This document shows positions 32,895 to 41,295 of a stretch of 64,000 nucleotides of DNA, one piece after another (positions within the stretch are counted from its first letter, which is position 1; every line of letters starts with the position of its first letter). This DNA comes from Mycolicibacterium confluentis (GTDB lineage Bacteria > Actinomycetota > Actinomycetes > Mycobacteriales > Mycobacteriaceae). Position numbers and translations under genes: made by a program. The stretch is taken from positions 1,116,001-1,180,000 of the forward strand of contig NZ_AP022612.1 of NCBI RefSeq assembly GCF_010729895.1. The letters run 5' to 3'. The notes below the pieces were generated by a model that saw only the letters and a program-made list of their open reading frames with translations, ran no database searches and had not been told where the DNA came from.

Positions 32895-33659
32895 ATGTAT
32901 GGCATGCCTGAGGAGATCGACGTCAAGGCCGAAGGCCCCCTGCGGATCATCACCCTGAACAGGCCTGACGCCCTCAACGCCGTCAACGACAACCTGCATG
33001 TCGGGCTCGCCGGTCTGTGGGATCGACTCAACGAGGACGCCGACGCGCGCGTCGCGGTGCTCACGGGGGCCGGCCGCGCGTTCTCGGCCGGTGGCGACTT
33101 CCACTACCTCGACGAACTCCGCAGGGATGAGGCGTTGCGCACCAAGACCATCAAGCACGGTCGCGACATCGTGACGGGAATGATCCGGTGCCGAATCCCG
33201 GTGGTCGCCGCGGTGAACGGTCCTGCGGTCGGCTTGGGCTGCAGCCTGGCCGCGCTGTCGGACATCGTCTACATGGCCGAGACCGCGCATTTCGCGGATC
33301 CTCATGTGCGCATCGGTCTGGTGGCCGCCGACGGCGGTCCGCTGGTGTGGCCCATGCAGATCAGCTTCCTGCAGGCCAAGGAGTTCGCGCTGACGGGCAC
33401 CAAGATCACCGCGCAGCGCGCGCTGGAACTGGGCCTGGCCAATCATGTGGTGGCGGAGCCGGTGAGTGAGGCCATCGCGTGCGCCAAGAAGATCCTGGAA
33501 CTGCCGCAGCAGGCCGTGGAGAGCACCAAACGCCTGATGAACATGCAACTCGAGCGCTCGGTGATGGCCTCGCTGGACTACGCCAACCTGAGCGAGTATG
33601 TGTCTTTCGGGACAGACGATTTCAACAAGATCGTCGACGGACTGGTCGCCAAGAAGTGA
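32895..33659 (+). CDS. Enoyl-CoA hydratase/isomerase family protein
   Basis: A 254-residue crotonase. The oxyanion-hole segments are ITLNRPDALNAVNDNL, GAGRAFSAGGDFHYLDEL and VNGPAVGLGCSLAALSDIVY. At the second position where hydratases carry a catalytic Glu it has FADPHVRIGLVAADGGP, so isomerase or hydrolase-type chemistry is possible. ATG 32895 starts 1 base after the dehydrogenase stop. It is the last gene of the ligase operon, followed by a strong hairpin. Confidence 0.88.
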   Translation: MYGMPEEIDVKAEGPLRIITLNRPDALNAVNDNLHVGLAGLWDRLNEDADARVAVLTGAGRAFSAGGDFHYLDELRRDEALRTKTIKHGRDIVTGMIRCRIPVVAAVNGPAVGLGCSLAALSDIVYMAETAHFADPHVRIGLVAADGGPLVWPMQISFLQAKEFALTGTKITAQRALELGLANHVVAEPVSEAIACAKKILELPQQAVESTKRLMNMQLERSVMASLDYANLSEYVSFGTDDFNKIVDGLVAKK

Positions 33660-33665
33660 CCCGTG

Positions 33666-33698
33666 GGGTGTGAGCGGCGCCGAGTGCCGCTCACACCC
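33666..33698. terminator. Bidirectional terminator between convergent operons
   Basis: GGGTGTGAGCGGC (33666-33678) and GCCGCTCACACCC (33686-33698) form a perfect 13-bp stem with a 7-base loop, between the hydratase stop (33659) and the convergent SDR stop (33706). Confidence 0.8.
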
Positions 33699-33705
33699 TC
33701 CCGGC

Positions 33706-34470
33706 TCACCTCGGCGGGAAGCGCAGGGCGCCGTCGAGTCGGATCACCTCACCGTTGAGGTAGTCGTTCTCGATGATCGACGCCGCCAACTGCCCGTACT
33801 CGGTAGACCGCCCCATCCGCTTCGGGAACGGGATCTGCGGCGCCCAGTAGGCCTCCAACTGGTCGGCGGCCTGACCGTAGGCCGGCGTGTTGATCGTGCC
33901 CGGTGCGATGGTCACGACCCGAATGCCCAGCGGCGACAGGTCGCGCGCGGCCACCAGAGTCATCCCGATCACGCCACCCTTGGCGGCCGAGTAGGGCAGC
34001 TGGCCGATCTGACCCTCATAGCCCGCGACCGAGGCGGTGTTGATGATGACGCCGCGCTGCCCCTCGTCGAGGGGTTCCTGCCGAGCGATCGCCGCGGCCG
34101 ACAGGCGCATGACGTTGAACACGGCCGTCAGGTAGTACTCGATCGTGGTCTTGAAACCCTCAAGCCCCAGCGGGCTGCCGTCCTTGCCGACAAGGCGGCC
34201 ACCGCTGGCCGGGCCACCATGCGTGTCGATCGAGATGCGCAGCGGTCCAAGCGATTCGGCCTCGGCGATGGCGGCAAGCACGCTCTCTTCGCTGGTCGCA
34301 TCGGTGGGGACGTAGCGCACTCCGAGTTCGGACTCCAGTGCCTTGCCCTTGTCGTCGGCCATGTCGGCGACGACGACCTTGGCTCCGGCGCCGTGCAACC
34401 GTCGCACGGTGGCTTCGCCGAGTCCGCCGGCGCCACCCACGACGAGCGCCGAGTTACCCGTGATCTGCAT
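33706..34470 (-). CDS. SDR oxidoreductase, 3-hydroxyacyl-CoA dehydrogenase type II-like
   Basis: A 254-residue short-chain dehydrogenase resembling HSD10-type 3-hydroxyacyl-CoA dehydrogenases. It has NSALVVGGAGGLGEATV, VVVADMADDKG, then IINTASVAGYEGQIGQLP followed by catalytic YSAAKGG, and a C-terminus IENDYLNGEVIRLDGALR typical of that group. It would oxidise the hydroxyacyl-CoA made by the hydratase encoded on the other side of the terminator. It is divergent from the MeaB gene, with a GAGAA-N5-TTCTC site between. Confidence 0.88.
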   Translation of the reverse strand: MQITGNSALVVGGAGGLGEATVRRLHGAGAKVVVADMADDKGKALESELGVRYVPTDATSEESVLAAIAEAESLGPLRISIDTHGGPASGGRLVGKDGSPLGLEGFKTTIEYYLTAVFNVMRLSAAAIARQEPLDEGQRGVIINTASVAGYEGQIGQLPYSAAKGGVIGMTLVAARDLSPLGIRVVTIAPGTINTPAYGQAADQLEAYWAPQIPFPKRMGRSTEYGQLAASIIENDYLNGEVIRLDGALRFPPR

Positions 34471-34506
34471 GCTGTTCCCTTCCTGGAATTCAGACTCTCA
34501 GCTTCG

Positions 34507-34521
34507 GAGAATACTATTCTC
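34507..34521. promoter_or_regulatory. GAGAA-N5-TTCTC operator, site 3 (SDR / meaB)
   Basis: GAGAATACTATTCTC with flanking C-G pair, midway in the 92-base divergent promoter between the SDR and MeaB-type genes. Confidence 0.8.
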
Positions 34522-34562
34522 GCCAGATCGAAGCGACCCCCAACGTCAAGGACCGATAATCA

Positions 34563-35459
34563 ATGACTGTGACCCGGGAAATGTCCGATGTCGGTGACCT
34601 GATCGCCTCGGCTCGCGCCGGCAACGTGCGGGCCGCTGGGCGACTCCTGAGCCTGGTCGAAAGCGCCCGCCGCAACGAGGTCCTCGCGGTCCTCGACGGG
34701 CTCGACTCGGTGGACGTCCAGGTCGTCGGAATCACCGGTCCGCCGGGGGCCGGCAAGTCGACGACGGTCGCGGCGCTGGTCAGCGCGTACCGCGAGCGGG
34801 GCAACCGGGTCGCGGTCCTGGCGGTCGACCCGTCCTCGCCGTACAGCGGAGGGGCCCTGCTGGGGGACCGGATCCGGATGGCCGCCCACATCAACGACCC
34901 CGAGGTGCTGATCCGTTCAGTGGCCAGCCGGGGGCATCTGGGTGGCCTGGCCGCGGCGGTGCCCGCCGCCATTCGCCTGCTCGCGGCGCTGGGTTACGGC
35001 CTGGTGCTGCTGGAGACCGTCGGCGTGGGGCAGTCCGAGATCGAGATCGCCGCGGTGGCCGACCCCACGATCGTCGTCCTCAACCCGGGCGCCGGTGATG
35101 CCATCCAGGCCGCGAAGGCCGGCCTGCTCGAAGTCGCCGACGTCGTCGTGGTCAACAAGGCCGATCGCGACGGCGCCGATCAGACGGTCCGGGACCTGCA
35201 TGCCGAGACCGCCGCGCCGATCCTCAAACTCATTGCCGCACAAGGCGATGGTGTACCGGAACTCATGGAGGCCATCGAAGCCCACCACCGATCCGACACC
35301 AGTGAGCGCCGGACCGCTCGGGCACGCGCACAGATCCTGTCGCTGGCCCAGACCCGGTTGCAGCGCCATCCGGACCTGAACCGGCTGGCGGCCGCGGTGG
35401 CCGACGGGTCTACGAGCGCCTACGCGGCCGCGGACCGCCTGGCCGGCCTGGCCGACTGA
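34563..35459 (+). CDS. meaB: MeaB/ArgK-type G3E GTPase, acyl-CoA mutase chaperone
   Basis: A 298-residue P-loop GTPase that gates cobalamin loading and protects B12-dependent acyl-CoA mutases. Motifs: GITGPPGAGKST (Walker A), LAVDPSSPYSGGALLGDRIRM, the switch ETVGVGQSEIEIA, and VVNKADRDGAD for guanine. No mutase is adjacent; the likely client is the split mutase at 24992-27001, 8 kb away. It has its own operator-bearing promoter. Its stop lies 6 bases from the end of the convergent thioesterase gene. Confidence 0.92.
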   Translation: MTVTREMSDVGDLIASARAGNVRAAGRLLSLVESARRNEVLAVLDGLDSVDVQVVGITGPPGAGKSTTVAALVSAYRERGNRVAVLAVDPSSPYSGGALLGDRIRMAAHINDPEVLIRSVASRGHLGGLAAAVPAAIRLLAALGYGLVLLETVGVGQSEIEIAAVADPTIVVLNPGAGDAIQAAKAGLLEVADVVVVNKADRDGADQTVRDLHAETAAPILKLIAAQGDGVPELMEAIEAHHRSDTSERRTARARAQILSLAQTRLQRHPDLNRLAAAVADGSTSAYAAADRLAGLAD

Positions 35460-35465
35460 GGACAC

Positions 35466-36290
35466 TCAGTCCAGGAAACGCACCAGGGCCTCCTGGGCGT
35501 ACGAGGCCACCAACACGCCGTCGCGGGTCAGCACGTCGCCGCGCCCGAAGGTGCGTCCCCCGGCCAAGATGGGGCTGTGCTGCCGCAGCAGCAGCCAGTC
35601 GGCGGTGCGGAACGGGCGGTGGAACCACATCGAGTGGGACGTGACCGCCGAGGTGAACCGCGTGATGGTGTCGCTCTGCGAGTAGCCGTCGAGCGGACGC
35701 AGCGCTGTTCCTATTAGGGTGAGATCGGTGGCGTAGGCCGTCAGGGCCGCGTGAAGGTCGTCGGGGACGGGCGGTGTGCGCTGCCACAGTTCAAACTCCG
35801 GTGGTCCGGCGCTGCGATCCCCGAGGTCGACCGTGCTGCGGGTCTCCCAGGGGATGAAGTCGAGACCCAGGCGGTGTTCGGGGCCGGGTGGGGCCGGAAC
35901 CGGTCCGCCGCAGTACGCCAAATCCTGGTGCTCGCGGCCGTTTTCGAGCGCGTGCATCGACACCGACGCGGAGCCGACCACCGCGGACGGTTGCGTGGCC
36001 GACAGCGCCAGAGTGGCGAAGGATCGGCCCTCATGCTGGCGCTGCACCGTGTAGCGGAGGGGTTCGTCGGCCTGCCCTTCGCGCGGGAAGACGCAGTGCA
36101 TCGATTTCACCGATTTCTCGGGGCATGCGGCCTGCGCGGCCGCGACGAACTGCCCCAGAATCTGCCCGCCGAACACCCGGCGGTAGTCCAGCGTCAGATT
36201 GTCGGCATCGAAAAGCAGAGTCCCGTCCGCCTCATCGCCGATCCGGCGCAACCGCAGACAGGCCAACAGTTCGGTCAGAGAGACAGCCAC
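35466..36290 (-). CDS. Acyl-CoA thioesterase II (TesB family)
   Basis: A 274-residue double-hotdog thioesterase that hydrolyses acyl-CoA to free acid and CoA. It has RRVFGGQILGQFVAAA, KSMHCVFPREGQADEP, GRSFATLALSATQ and the C-terminal TSHSMWFHRPFRTADWLLL, then HSPILAGGRTFGRGDVLTRDG lid. It probably relieves CoA trapping in the pathway. A GAGAA-N5-TTCTT site lies 31 bases upstream of its start, between it and the TetR gene that precedes it on the same strand. Confidence 0.9.
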   Translation of the reverse strand: MAVSLTELLACLRLRRIGDEADGTLLFDADNLTLDYRRVFGGQILGQFVAAAQAACPEKSVKSMHCVFPREGQADEPLRYTVQRQHEGRSFATLALSATQPSAVVGSASVSMHALENGREHQDLAYCGGPVPAPPGPEHRLGLDFIPWETRSTVDLGDRSAGPPEFELWQRTPPVPDDLHAALTAYATDLTLIGTALRPLDGYSQSDTITRFTSAVTSHSMWFHRPFRTADWLLLRQHSPILAGGRTFGRGDVLTRDGVLVASYAQEALVRFLD

Positions 36291-36320
36291 GCGTCGAGTG
36301 TAAGTGGCGTTCTAGGACCT

Positions 36321-36335
36321 GAGAACGATGTTCTT
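36321..36335. promoter_or_regulatory. GAGAA-N5-TTCTT operator, site 4 (thioesterase)
   Basis: GAGAACGATGTTCTT, one mismatch from the perfect palindrome, positioned just ahead of the thioesterase start and right after the TetR stop on the same strand. Confidence 0.65.
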
Positions 36336-36338
36336 GCG

Positions 36339-36992
36339 CTAGCTGGCGGCGAAGCCGTGAGCGCAGAACGCCCACACTTCCTCTGCTGTGATCGGGTGCA
36401 CACCGTCCTCTTCGGCGGGCGCACTCGACTGTGCGGTGAACATCACAGTCTGCATCGTCATGGCCGCCATCCGGCGGGGGTTGACGCCCTCGCGCAGTCG
36501 TCCCGCCTCGCTTGCGGCCTCCATCAACTCGGTGAAGAGCGCGATGAGGGGCGCGTGCGCCACCCGCACCTCGGTTGGGTGGGAGATGAGCAGCTGGGGG
36601 GCGAAATCGGTGAACAGCGGACGCTTGGCACTGGGGTCGGGCCGAGAAAGCTCGAACAGCAACTCAATTGCGACCTTGAGCTGATCCAGTGGATCGGCCT
36701 GCCCCGACGTCGCGGCGCGGATCTGGTCGGCAGCGCGGCTGAGGGCGTCTTCGAAGAGCGCCAAGAGCAGTTCGTGCTTGCCGTCGAACTGAAGATAGAA
36801 ACTGCGCAGCGACTGCCGCGAGCGATCGACGACTTCCTGGACGGTGAAATCCGTACTTCCCTTTTCGGTGATGATCGCCTGCGCCGCGTCGAGGAAGCGC
36901 TGCACCCGCTGGGCGGCGCGTAACTTGGCGGTCTTGATCGACCGCTCGACGGCGCGCTGCTTCCAGGCGGGTTCTTCGCTGGGACTGCTCAT
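36339..36992 (-). CDS. TetR/AcrR family transcriptional regulator (second candidate for the GAGAA-N5-TTCTC sites)
   Basis: A 217-residue regulator with a basic N-terminal helix, HTH TDFTVQEVVDRSRQSLRSFYLQF (residues about 47-69), then a helical effector domain (LLLALFEDALSRAADQI). It lies between two GAGAA-N5-TTCTC sites (36321 and 37104). The second lies 112 bases upstream of its start, in the divergent promoter shared with the dehydrogenase pair. Acyl-CoA effectors are common for such regulators, an inference. The TetR at 22020 is the competing candidate for the same motif. Confidence 0.87.
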   Translation of the reverse strand: MSSPSEEPAWKQRAVERSIKTAKLRAAQRVQRFLDAAQAIITEKGSTDFTVQEVVDRSRQSLRSFYLQFDGKHELLLALFEDALSRAADQIRAATSGQADPLDQLKVAIELLFELSRPDPSAKRPLFTDFAPQLLISHPTEVRVAHAPLIALFTELMEAASEAGRLREGVNPRRMAAMTMQTVMFTAQSSAPAEEDGVHPITAEEVWAFCAHGFAAS

Positions 36993-37101
36993 CGGGTCAC
37001 CGACTCGCGGTCCTGTGGAAAGTCATGGATGAACTGTACCGGAGAACTTATCGCCGTTGTGGCGTCACACCCCTACTTTTTGAGATTCTTACTCGCAGAT
37101 G

Positions 37102-37120
37102 GGGAGAATGATATTCTCCC
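37102..37120. promoter_or_regulatory. GAGAA-N5-TTCTC operator, site 5 (TetR / dehydrogenase pair 2)
   Basis: GGGAGAATGATATTCTCCC: 19 bases, 7-base perfect arms, 61 bases upstream of the dehydrogenase ATG (37181). Confidence 0.8.
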
Positions 37121-37180
37121 AGGGTGCGACATCGTTCGCCGAGCGCAATTTCTTCATGATTCTCAATGAGAGGTACGGCC

Positions 37181-38194
37181 ATGCTGTTGGAGCTGGATTC
37201 CGACCAGCGGTTGTGGCGCGACACCGCACGCGACGTGCTCACCAAGGAGTGCCCCGCGTCTCTGGTTCGCGCGATCGCCGAGGGACAGGACACCGACGCG
37301 GCCGGGCGGCTGTGGGCGTCATACGTCGACAACGGGTGGACCGAGCTCACCGAGGCGAGTGAGACCGTCGAACTCGGCCTGCTCGTCGAGGAGCTGGGGC
37401 GCGCCACGGACCCGACGCCTTATCTGGCGACCTTGACCCAGTTCACGCCGCTGGCCCCCGAGGCGGCCGACCCCAAGCTGGCCGGCGCCGCGGTCTACGA
37501 CGGCGTCACGGCGGCGCGAGTCGCCGACGGCTGGGTGCTCGACGGCACGGCGCGTCACGTGCTCGACGGCGACCGGGCCGACCGGTTTGCGGTGTCGACC
37601 CCGGCGGGCGTGTTCGTTGTTGCGGCACAGGGTGTCTCGGCACGTCGAGTCGCGGTCTTCGACCCGGTGCTGCACGTCGCCGAGGTGACGTTCGACTCCG
37701 TCCGGGTATCCGGGAGTGACCTGGTCGCGACTGCCGCGACCGATCACGCGGCGCGTGCTCGTGACGTCGCGCTCACCGGCTTGGCGCTGACCATGGTCGG
37801 GGCCTGCCAGCGGGTGCTGGATCTCGTGCTCGAACACGTCGGCTCGCGCCAGCAGTTCGGTGTTCTCATCGGGTCGTTCCAGGCCGTTCAGCACAAGGCC
37901 GCCGACATGCACGTCGCGATCGAACGGGCCCGTGCACTGTCGCACTTCGCGGCGCTGACCATCGCGGCCGATGATCCTCGGCGCAGGCTTGCCTCAGAGA
38001 TGGCCAAGGCCGCCGCGGGGGAGTGTCAGTCGCTGGTCTTCAAGCACGGCATTCAGCTTTTCGGAGCGATGGGCTTCACCTGGGAGAACGACGTGCAGTT
38101 CGCCCTCAAGCGCGCCAAGGCCGGCGAACTGCTCCTCGGCGGAGCCGCCGAGCATCGCGCTGTGATCGCTCAGATGTCGCTCGCGGGAGCCTGA
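37181..38194 (+). CDS. Short acyl-CoA dehydrogenase subunit (pair 2)
   Basis: A 337-residue acyl-CoA dehydrogenase-family subunit. It has a divergent N-terminal half, a partly retained middle beta domain (VADGWVLDGTARHVLDGDRA) and the C-terminal DLVLEHVGSRQQFGVLIGS, QAVQHKAADMHVAIE and LFGAMGFTWENDVQFALKRA elements. It forms the first of a tandem pair with the gene 3 bases downstream. ATG 37181 follows GAGAGGT; five upstream residues are also open. The pair is transcribed away from the TetR gene under site 5. Confidence 0.86.
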   Translation: MLLELDSDQRLWRDTARDVLTKECPASLVRAIAEGQDTDAAGRLWASYVDNGWTELTEASETVELGLLVEELGRATDPTPYLATLTQFTPLAPEAADPKLAGAAVYDGVTAARVADGWVLDGTARHVLDGDRADRFAVSTPAGVFVVAAQGVSARRVAVFDPVLHVAEVTFDSVRVSGSDLVATAATDHAARARDVALTGLALTMVGACQRVLDLVLEHVGSRQQFGVLIGSFQAVQHKAADMHVAIERARALSHFAALTIAADDPRRRLASEMAKAAAGECQSLVFKHGIQLFGAMGFTWENDVQFALKRAKAGELLLGGAAEHRAVIAQMSLAGA

Positions 38195-38197
38195 CCG

Positions 38198-39373
38198 ATG
38201 CAGCTGACCTTTGACGACGACGTCGAGAAGTTCCGCGACGAGTTCATCGCATTCCTGGACGAGCATCTGCCGGATCCCGCCGCCGCCACCGAGCGCTCGC
38301 GCTCGACCGCGGACGTCCCGGAGTGGGCCCGGCAGTGGCAGCGGGTGATGTTCGACCACGGCTGGCTGGTGCCCGGCAACCCGCCGGAGTTCGGTGGCCG
38401 CAATGCCAACATCCTGCAGCAGTACGTGCACCGTGATGAACTGTCGCGGCGCCGGATCTATCAGAGCTACAACCCGCAGGGGGTCGGCATCATCGCGGCC
38501 TCGCTGCTGTCGTTCGGCACCGACGAGCAGAAGCAGAAGTGGGCGGTCCCCATTCTGCGGGCCGAGATCACCGCCGCGCTCGGGATGAGTGAGCCCGGCG
38601 CGGGCTCCGATCTCGCGTCGCTGCGCACCACCGCGATCCGCGACGGTGACCACTTCGTGGTCAACGGGCAGAAGGTGTGGACGTCGGGTGCGCACGACGC
38701 CGACGTGATCCTGACGTTCGTGCGCACCGATCCGGATGCGCCGAAGCACAAGGGAATCAGCGTGCTCGTGGTCCCGACCGACACTCCAGGTGTGGTCCGC
38801 AGGCCGTTCGCCTCGATCTGCGGGCAGGAGGATCTGGACTTCAACGAGGTCTTCTTCACCGACGCCCGGGTTCCGGCCGAGAATCTCATCGGTCCCCTCA
38901 ACGAGGGATGGAAGGTGGCCAACGGGTCACTCGGTCACGAGCGCACGCTGCTGTGGCTGTCCTACGCGGACTGGCTCGAGCAGTTGATCACCGACTTCAA
39001 ACCCACGACCGCCATCGAGCGGGATCAGTACGCCACGCTGCTGATGGACGCACAGGCCCTGCGACTGATGGGTTCGGTCGCCCTGGCCAAGGAGGCGCGC
39101 GGCGAGCAGGATGTGGCCGCGCTGTCGGTGCTCAAGCTGTTCGGTTCGGAGGCGTTTCAGACCGCCGTCGGCAACGCGCTGGAGGCCTCGGGTGAGGACG
39201 GCCTGAACCATCCGACGATGACGGCGCCGTTCGCGCCCTTCGGTGAGGATGCACCGACGACCAGTTGGTTCGAGCGGTACGCCCGAAGCTTCGGCGGGAC
39301 CATCGCCGGCGGCACGTCGGAGATCCAGCGCAGCATCATCGCCCAACGGGTCCTGGGGTTGCCCCGCGCCTAG
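38198..39373 (+). CDS. Long acyl-CoA dehydrogenase subunit (pair 2)
   Basis: A 391-residue acyl-CoA dehydrogenase: GWLVPGNPPEFGGRNANI, LGMSEPGAGSDLASLRTTA, NGQKVWTSGAHDADVIL, FNEVFFTDARVPAENLIGP and the C-terminal FGGTIAGGTSEIQRSIIAQR, then VLGLPRA. It is the catalytic-domain-complete partner of the preceding subunit. The start is ATG, 3 bases after the previous stop. A 305-base stretch without a gene follows. Confidence 0.9.
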   Translation: MQLTFDDDVEKFRDEFIAFLDEHLPDPAAATERSRSTADVPEWARQWQRVMFDHGWLVPGNPPEFGGRNANILQQYVHRDELSRRRIYQSYNPQGVGIIAASLLSFGTDEQKQKWAVPILRAEITAALGMSEPGAGSDLASLRTTAIRDGDHFVVNGQKVWTSGAHDADVILTFVRTDPDAPKHKGISVLVVPTDTPGVVRRPFASICGQEDLDFNEVFFTDARVPAENLIGPLNEGWKVANGSLGHERTLLWLSYADWLEQLITDFKPTTAIERDQYATLLMDAQALRLMGSVALAKEARGEQDVAALSVLKLFGSEAFQTAVGNALEASGEDGLNHPTMTAPFAPFGEDAPTTSWFERYARSFGGTIAGGTSEIQRSIIAQRVLGLPRA

Positions 39374-39552
39374 TCTCCATCCCGCGCCGGATCTGATCCC
39401 AAAACGCCGGCATTCGTGACCGCAACGGCAACCCACCCGTAGGCAACCGACCCATGACAGCACTCCTCAATCAGCAGGGTGTTGCATCGAGCCCTTGAAA
39501 CCGCCCAGGGCGACCCGCGAACAACCCAACTCTGGGCGAACACAGTCCACCA

Positions 39553-39602
39553 GCGCTCATTCACGTACGGATGTCAGCCCGAATCTGTACGTGAATGGGC
39601 GC
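39553..39602. repeat. Long intergenic hairpin upstream of the GMC gene
   Basis: GCGC-T-CATTCACGTAC (39553-39568) pairs with GTACGTGAATG-G-GCGC (39587-39602): 16 bp with one T-G pair and an 18-base loop. It lies 180 bases after the previous gene and 24 bases ahead of an operator. It is either a terminator or one of the palindromic intergenic elements seen elsewhere in the window. Confidence 0.7.
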
Positions 39603-39626
39603 TTGCGGCATTTCCGGCCCACCCCT

Positions 39627-39644
39627 GCCGTACGCTCGTACAGC
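39627..39644. promoter_or_regulatory. GCTGTAC-N4-GTACAGC-class operator, site A (GMC gene)
   Basis: GCCGTACGCTCGTACAGC: one mismatch from an 18-base palindrome, 34 bases upstream of the GTG start of the GMC oxidoreductase gene. Confidence 0.75.
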
Positions 39645-39678
39645 GATGGGCCCACGAAGTGCCGAGGAGATGCCGACT

Positions 39679-41280
39679 GTGACCACCTACGACTACATCA
39701 TCGCCGGTGCGGGTTCCGCGGGTTGTGTTCTGGCAAACCGCCTCTCGCAAGACCCCAAGGTGACGGTGCTGCTGATCGAGGCCGGCGGCGTCGACCGCAA
39801 TCCGTTCTTCACCATCCCCAAGGGTGCGGGGATGCTGTTCGAGAGCGAGAAGCACATGTGGCACTACGACACGGTGCCGTTCGGTCCCAACCCGCACGTC
39901 GAACAGTGGCTGCGGGGCAAGGTGCTCGGCGGATCAAGTTCCATCAACGGCATGATCTACAACCGGGGCAACCGGGCCGACTACGACGGCCTGGAACACC
40001 TTGGCAACAAGGGGTGGGGCTGGGATGACATGCTCCCGATCTTCAAGTCGTTCGAGGACAGCGAGTTCGGCCCGTCGCCCACCCGAGGAGTGGGCGGCCC
40101 CGTGCACATCTCGGTGCCCACCGACCCGGATCCGGTGTGTGAGGACATGGTCGCGGCCGGCACGGGGATCGGGCTCACCCGCGTTGAGGACATCAACGAA
40201 TCGGACGCCGAGCGCATCGGCTACACGACGTCGAACATCAGAAACGGCCGTCGGGTCAGCGCTGCCACCGCATTCCTGAAGCCCGCGCGCAGCAGACCCA
40301 ACCTCACGGTCGCGACCCGCACGGTCGCGCAGCGGATCCTGTTCGACAAGGGCCGCGCGGTCGGTGTCCAGGTGAGCCGCAAGGGCACTGTGTCCGAACT
40401 GCGGGCCAGTCGCGAAGTGATCGTGGCCCTCGGCAGCCTCAACAGCCCGAAGCTGCTCCAGTTGTCGGGTGTCGGCCCGCGTGACGTTCTGACGGCCGCC
40501 GGGGTGTCGATCTACCTCGAACGGGACAACGTCGGCCGACGGTTGCGCGAACATCGTTGTGCTGCCCTGCGTTTCCAGTTCAACGACGACCTGGGCTACA
40601 ACAAGCAGCTGTCCGGCAGCCTGGCTCAGGCCGTGTCGGGGATGCGCTACCTCGCGACGCGCAAGGGTCCGCTCGCCGCGCCCTCGTTCGATGTGGTGGC
40701 ATTCGTCAAGACCGACGCCGGTGCCGAGAGGCCCGACGCCCAGGTGATGCTCGGACCCTGGACGCTGCCGACCTACAACACCGGCGATCCGGTCAAGATC
40801 GAACGGCAGGCCGGAGCCTCGTGCCTGGGAATGGTGCTGCGTCCGACCTCACAGGGTTTCCTCGAGATCACCTCGAGCGACCCCTCGGCCCCGGTCCGGA
40901 TCGACCCGAACTATCTGGGCAGCGCGGAGGACCGCGCATCGACGGCCAACCTGATGCGCAAGATGCGCAGCATCTTCGACCAGTCCCCACTGGCCGAGTT
41001 GATCAGCCACGAAACCTACCCGGGAACGCAGGCGCAGAGCGACGACGAGTTGGTCGACGTCGCCCTCGACGGCGGCTACTGCGGTTATCACGCGACCGGC
41101 ACGTGTGCCATGGGGCCCAATGACGACGATGTCGTCGACGGGCGCCTGCGCGTCCGGGGAATCGAGGGCCTGCGGGTGGTCGACTGCTCGGTGATGCCGA
41201 CCATGGTGGCCGGGAACCTCAACGGGCCGATCATGGCCATGGCTTGGCGTGCAGCCGATTTCATCGTGGCGGACAGGTAG
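39679..41280 (+). CDS. GMC family FAD-dependent alcohol dehydrogenase
   Basis: A 533-residue glucose-methanol-choline oxidoreductase: DYIIAGAGSAGCVLANRLS for FAD, LRGKVLGGSSSINGMIYNRG, ALGSLNSPKLLQLSGVGP and the C-terminal active-site HATGTCAMGP plus NLNGPIMAMA. I choose GTG 39679 because GAGGAG stands 9 bases before it. The in-frame ATGs at 39646 and 39670 are either inside the operator region or adjoin that site. It would oxidise a primary or secondary alcohol, possibly with mycofactocin as acceptor since a mycofactocin-type SDR is the convergent neighbour. Confidence 0.9.
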   Translation: MTTYDYIIAGAGSAGCVLANRLSQDPKVTVLLIEAGGVDRNPFFTIPKGAGMLFESEKHMWHYDTVPFGPNPHVEQWLRGKVLGGSSSINGMIYNRGNRADYDGLEHLGNKGWGWDDMLPIFKSFEDSEFGPSPTRGVGGPVHISVPTDPDPVCEDMVAAGTGIGLTRVEDINESDAERIGYTTSNIRNGRRVSAATAFLKPARSRPNLTVATRTVAQRILFDKGRAVGVQVSRKGTVSELRASREVIVALGSLNSPKLLQLSGVGPRDVLTAAGVSIYLERDNVGRRLREHRCAALRFQFNDDLGYNKQLSGSLAQAVSGMRYLATRKGPLAAPSFDVVAFVKTDAGAERPDAQVMLGPWTLPTYNTGDPVKIERQAGASCLGMVLRPTSQGFLEITSSDPSAPVRIDPNYLGSAEDRASTANLMRKMRSIFDQSPLAELISHETYPGTQAQSDDELVDVALDGGYCGYHATGTCAMGPNDDDVVDGRLRVRGIEGLRVVDCSVMPTMVAGNLNGPIMAMAWRAADFIVADR

Positions 41281-41292
41281 ACGTCCGCCACG
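41265..41292. terminator. Hairpin overlapping the GMC stop codon
   Basis: CGTGGCGGAC (41265-41274) and GTCCGCCACG (41283-41292) form a perfect 10-bp stem whose 8-base loop contains the GMC stop. It lies between two convergent genes. Confidence 0.65.
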
Positions 41293-41295
41293 CTG

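Larger units (their letters stand above)
39374..39678. other. Gene-free stretch upstream of the GMC oxidoreductase gene
   Basis: The stretch holds a long inverted repeat (39553-39602) and a GCTGTAC-N4-GTACAGC-class operator (39627-39644). The first 175 bases show no coding sequence or other signal that I can recognise. Confidence 0.6.

Noticed and set aside
37140..37180. Additional GAGAA-type site near the dehydrogenase start (GATTCTCAATGAGAGG)
   Set aside because: Half-sites are inverted outward with the wrong spacing; not counted among the six operators.
39479..39682. Short plus-strand frames in the GMC promoter region
   Set aside because: They include the long hairpin and operator A and have no ribosome-binding site.
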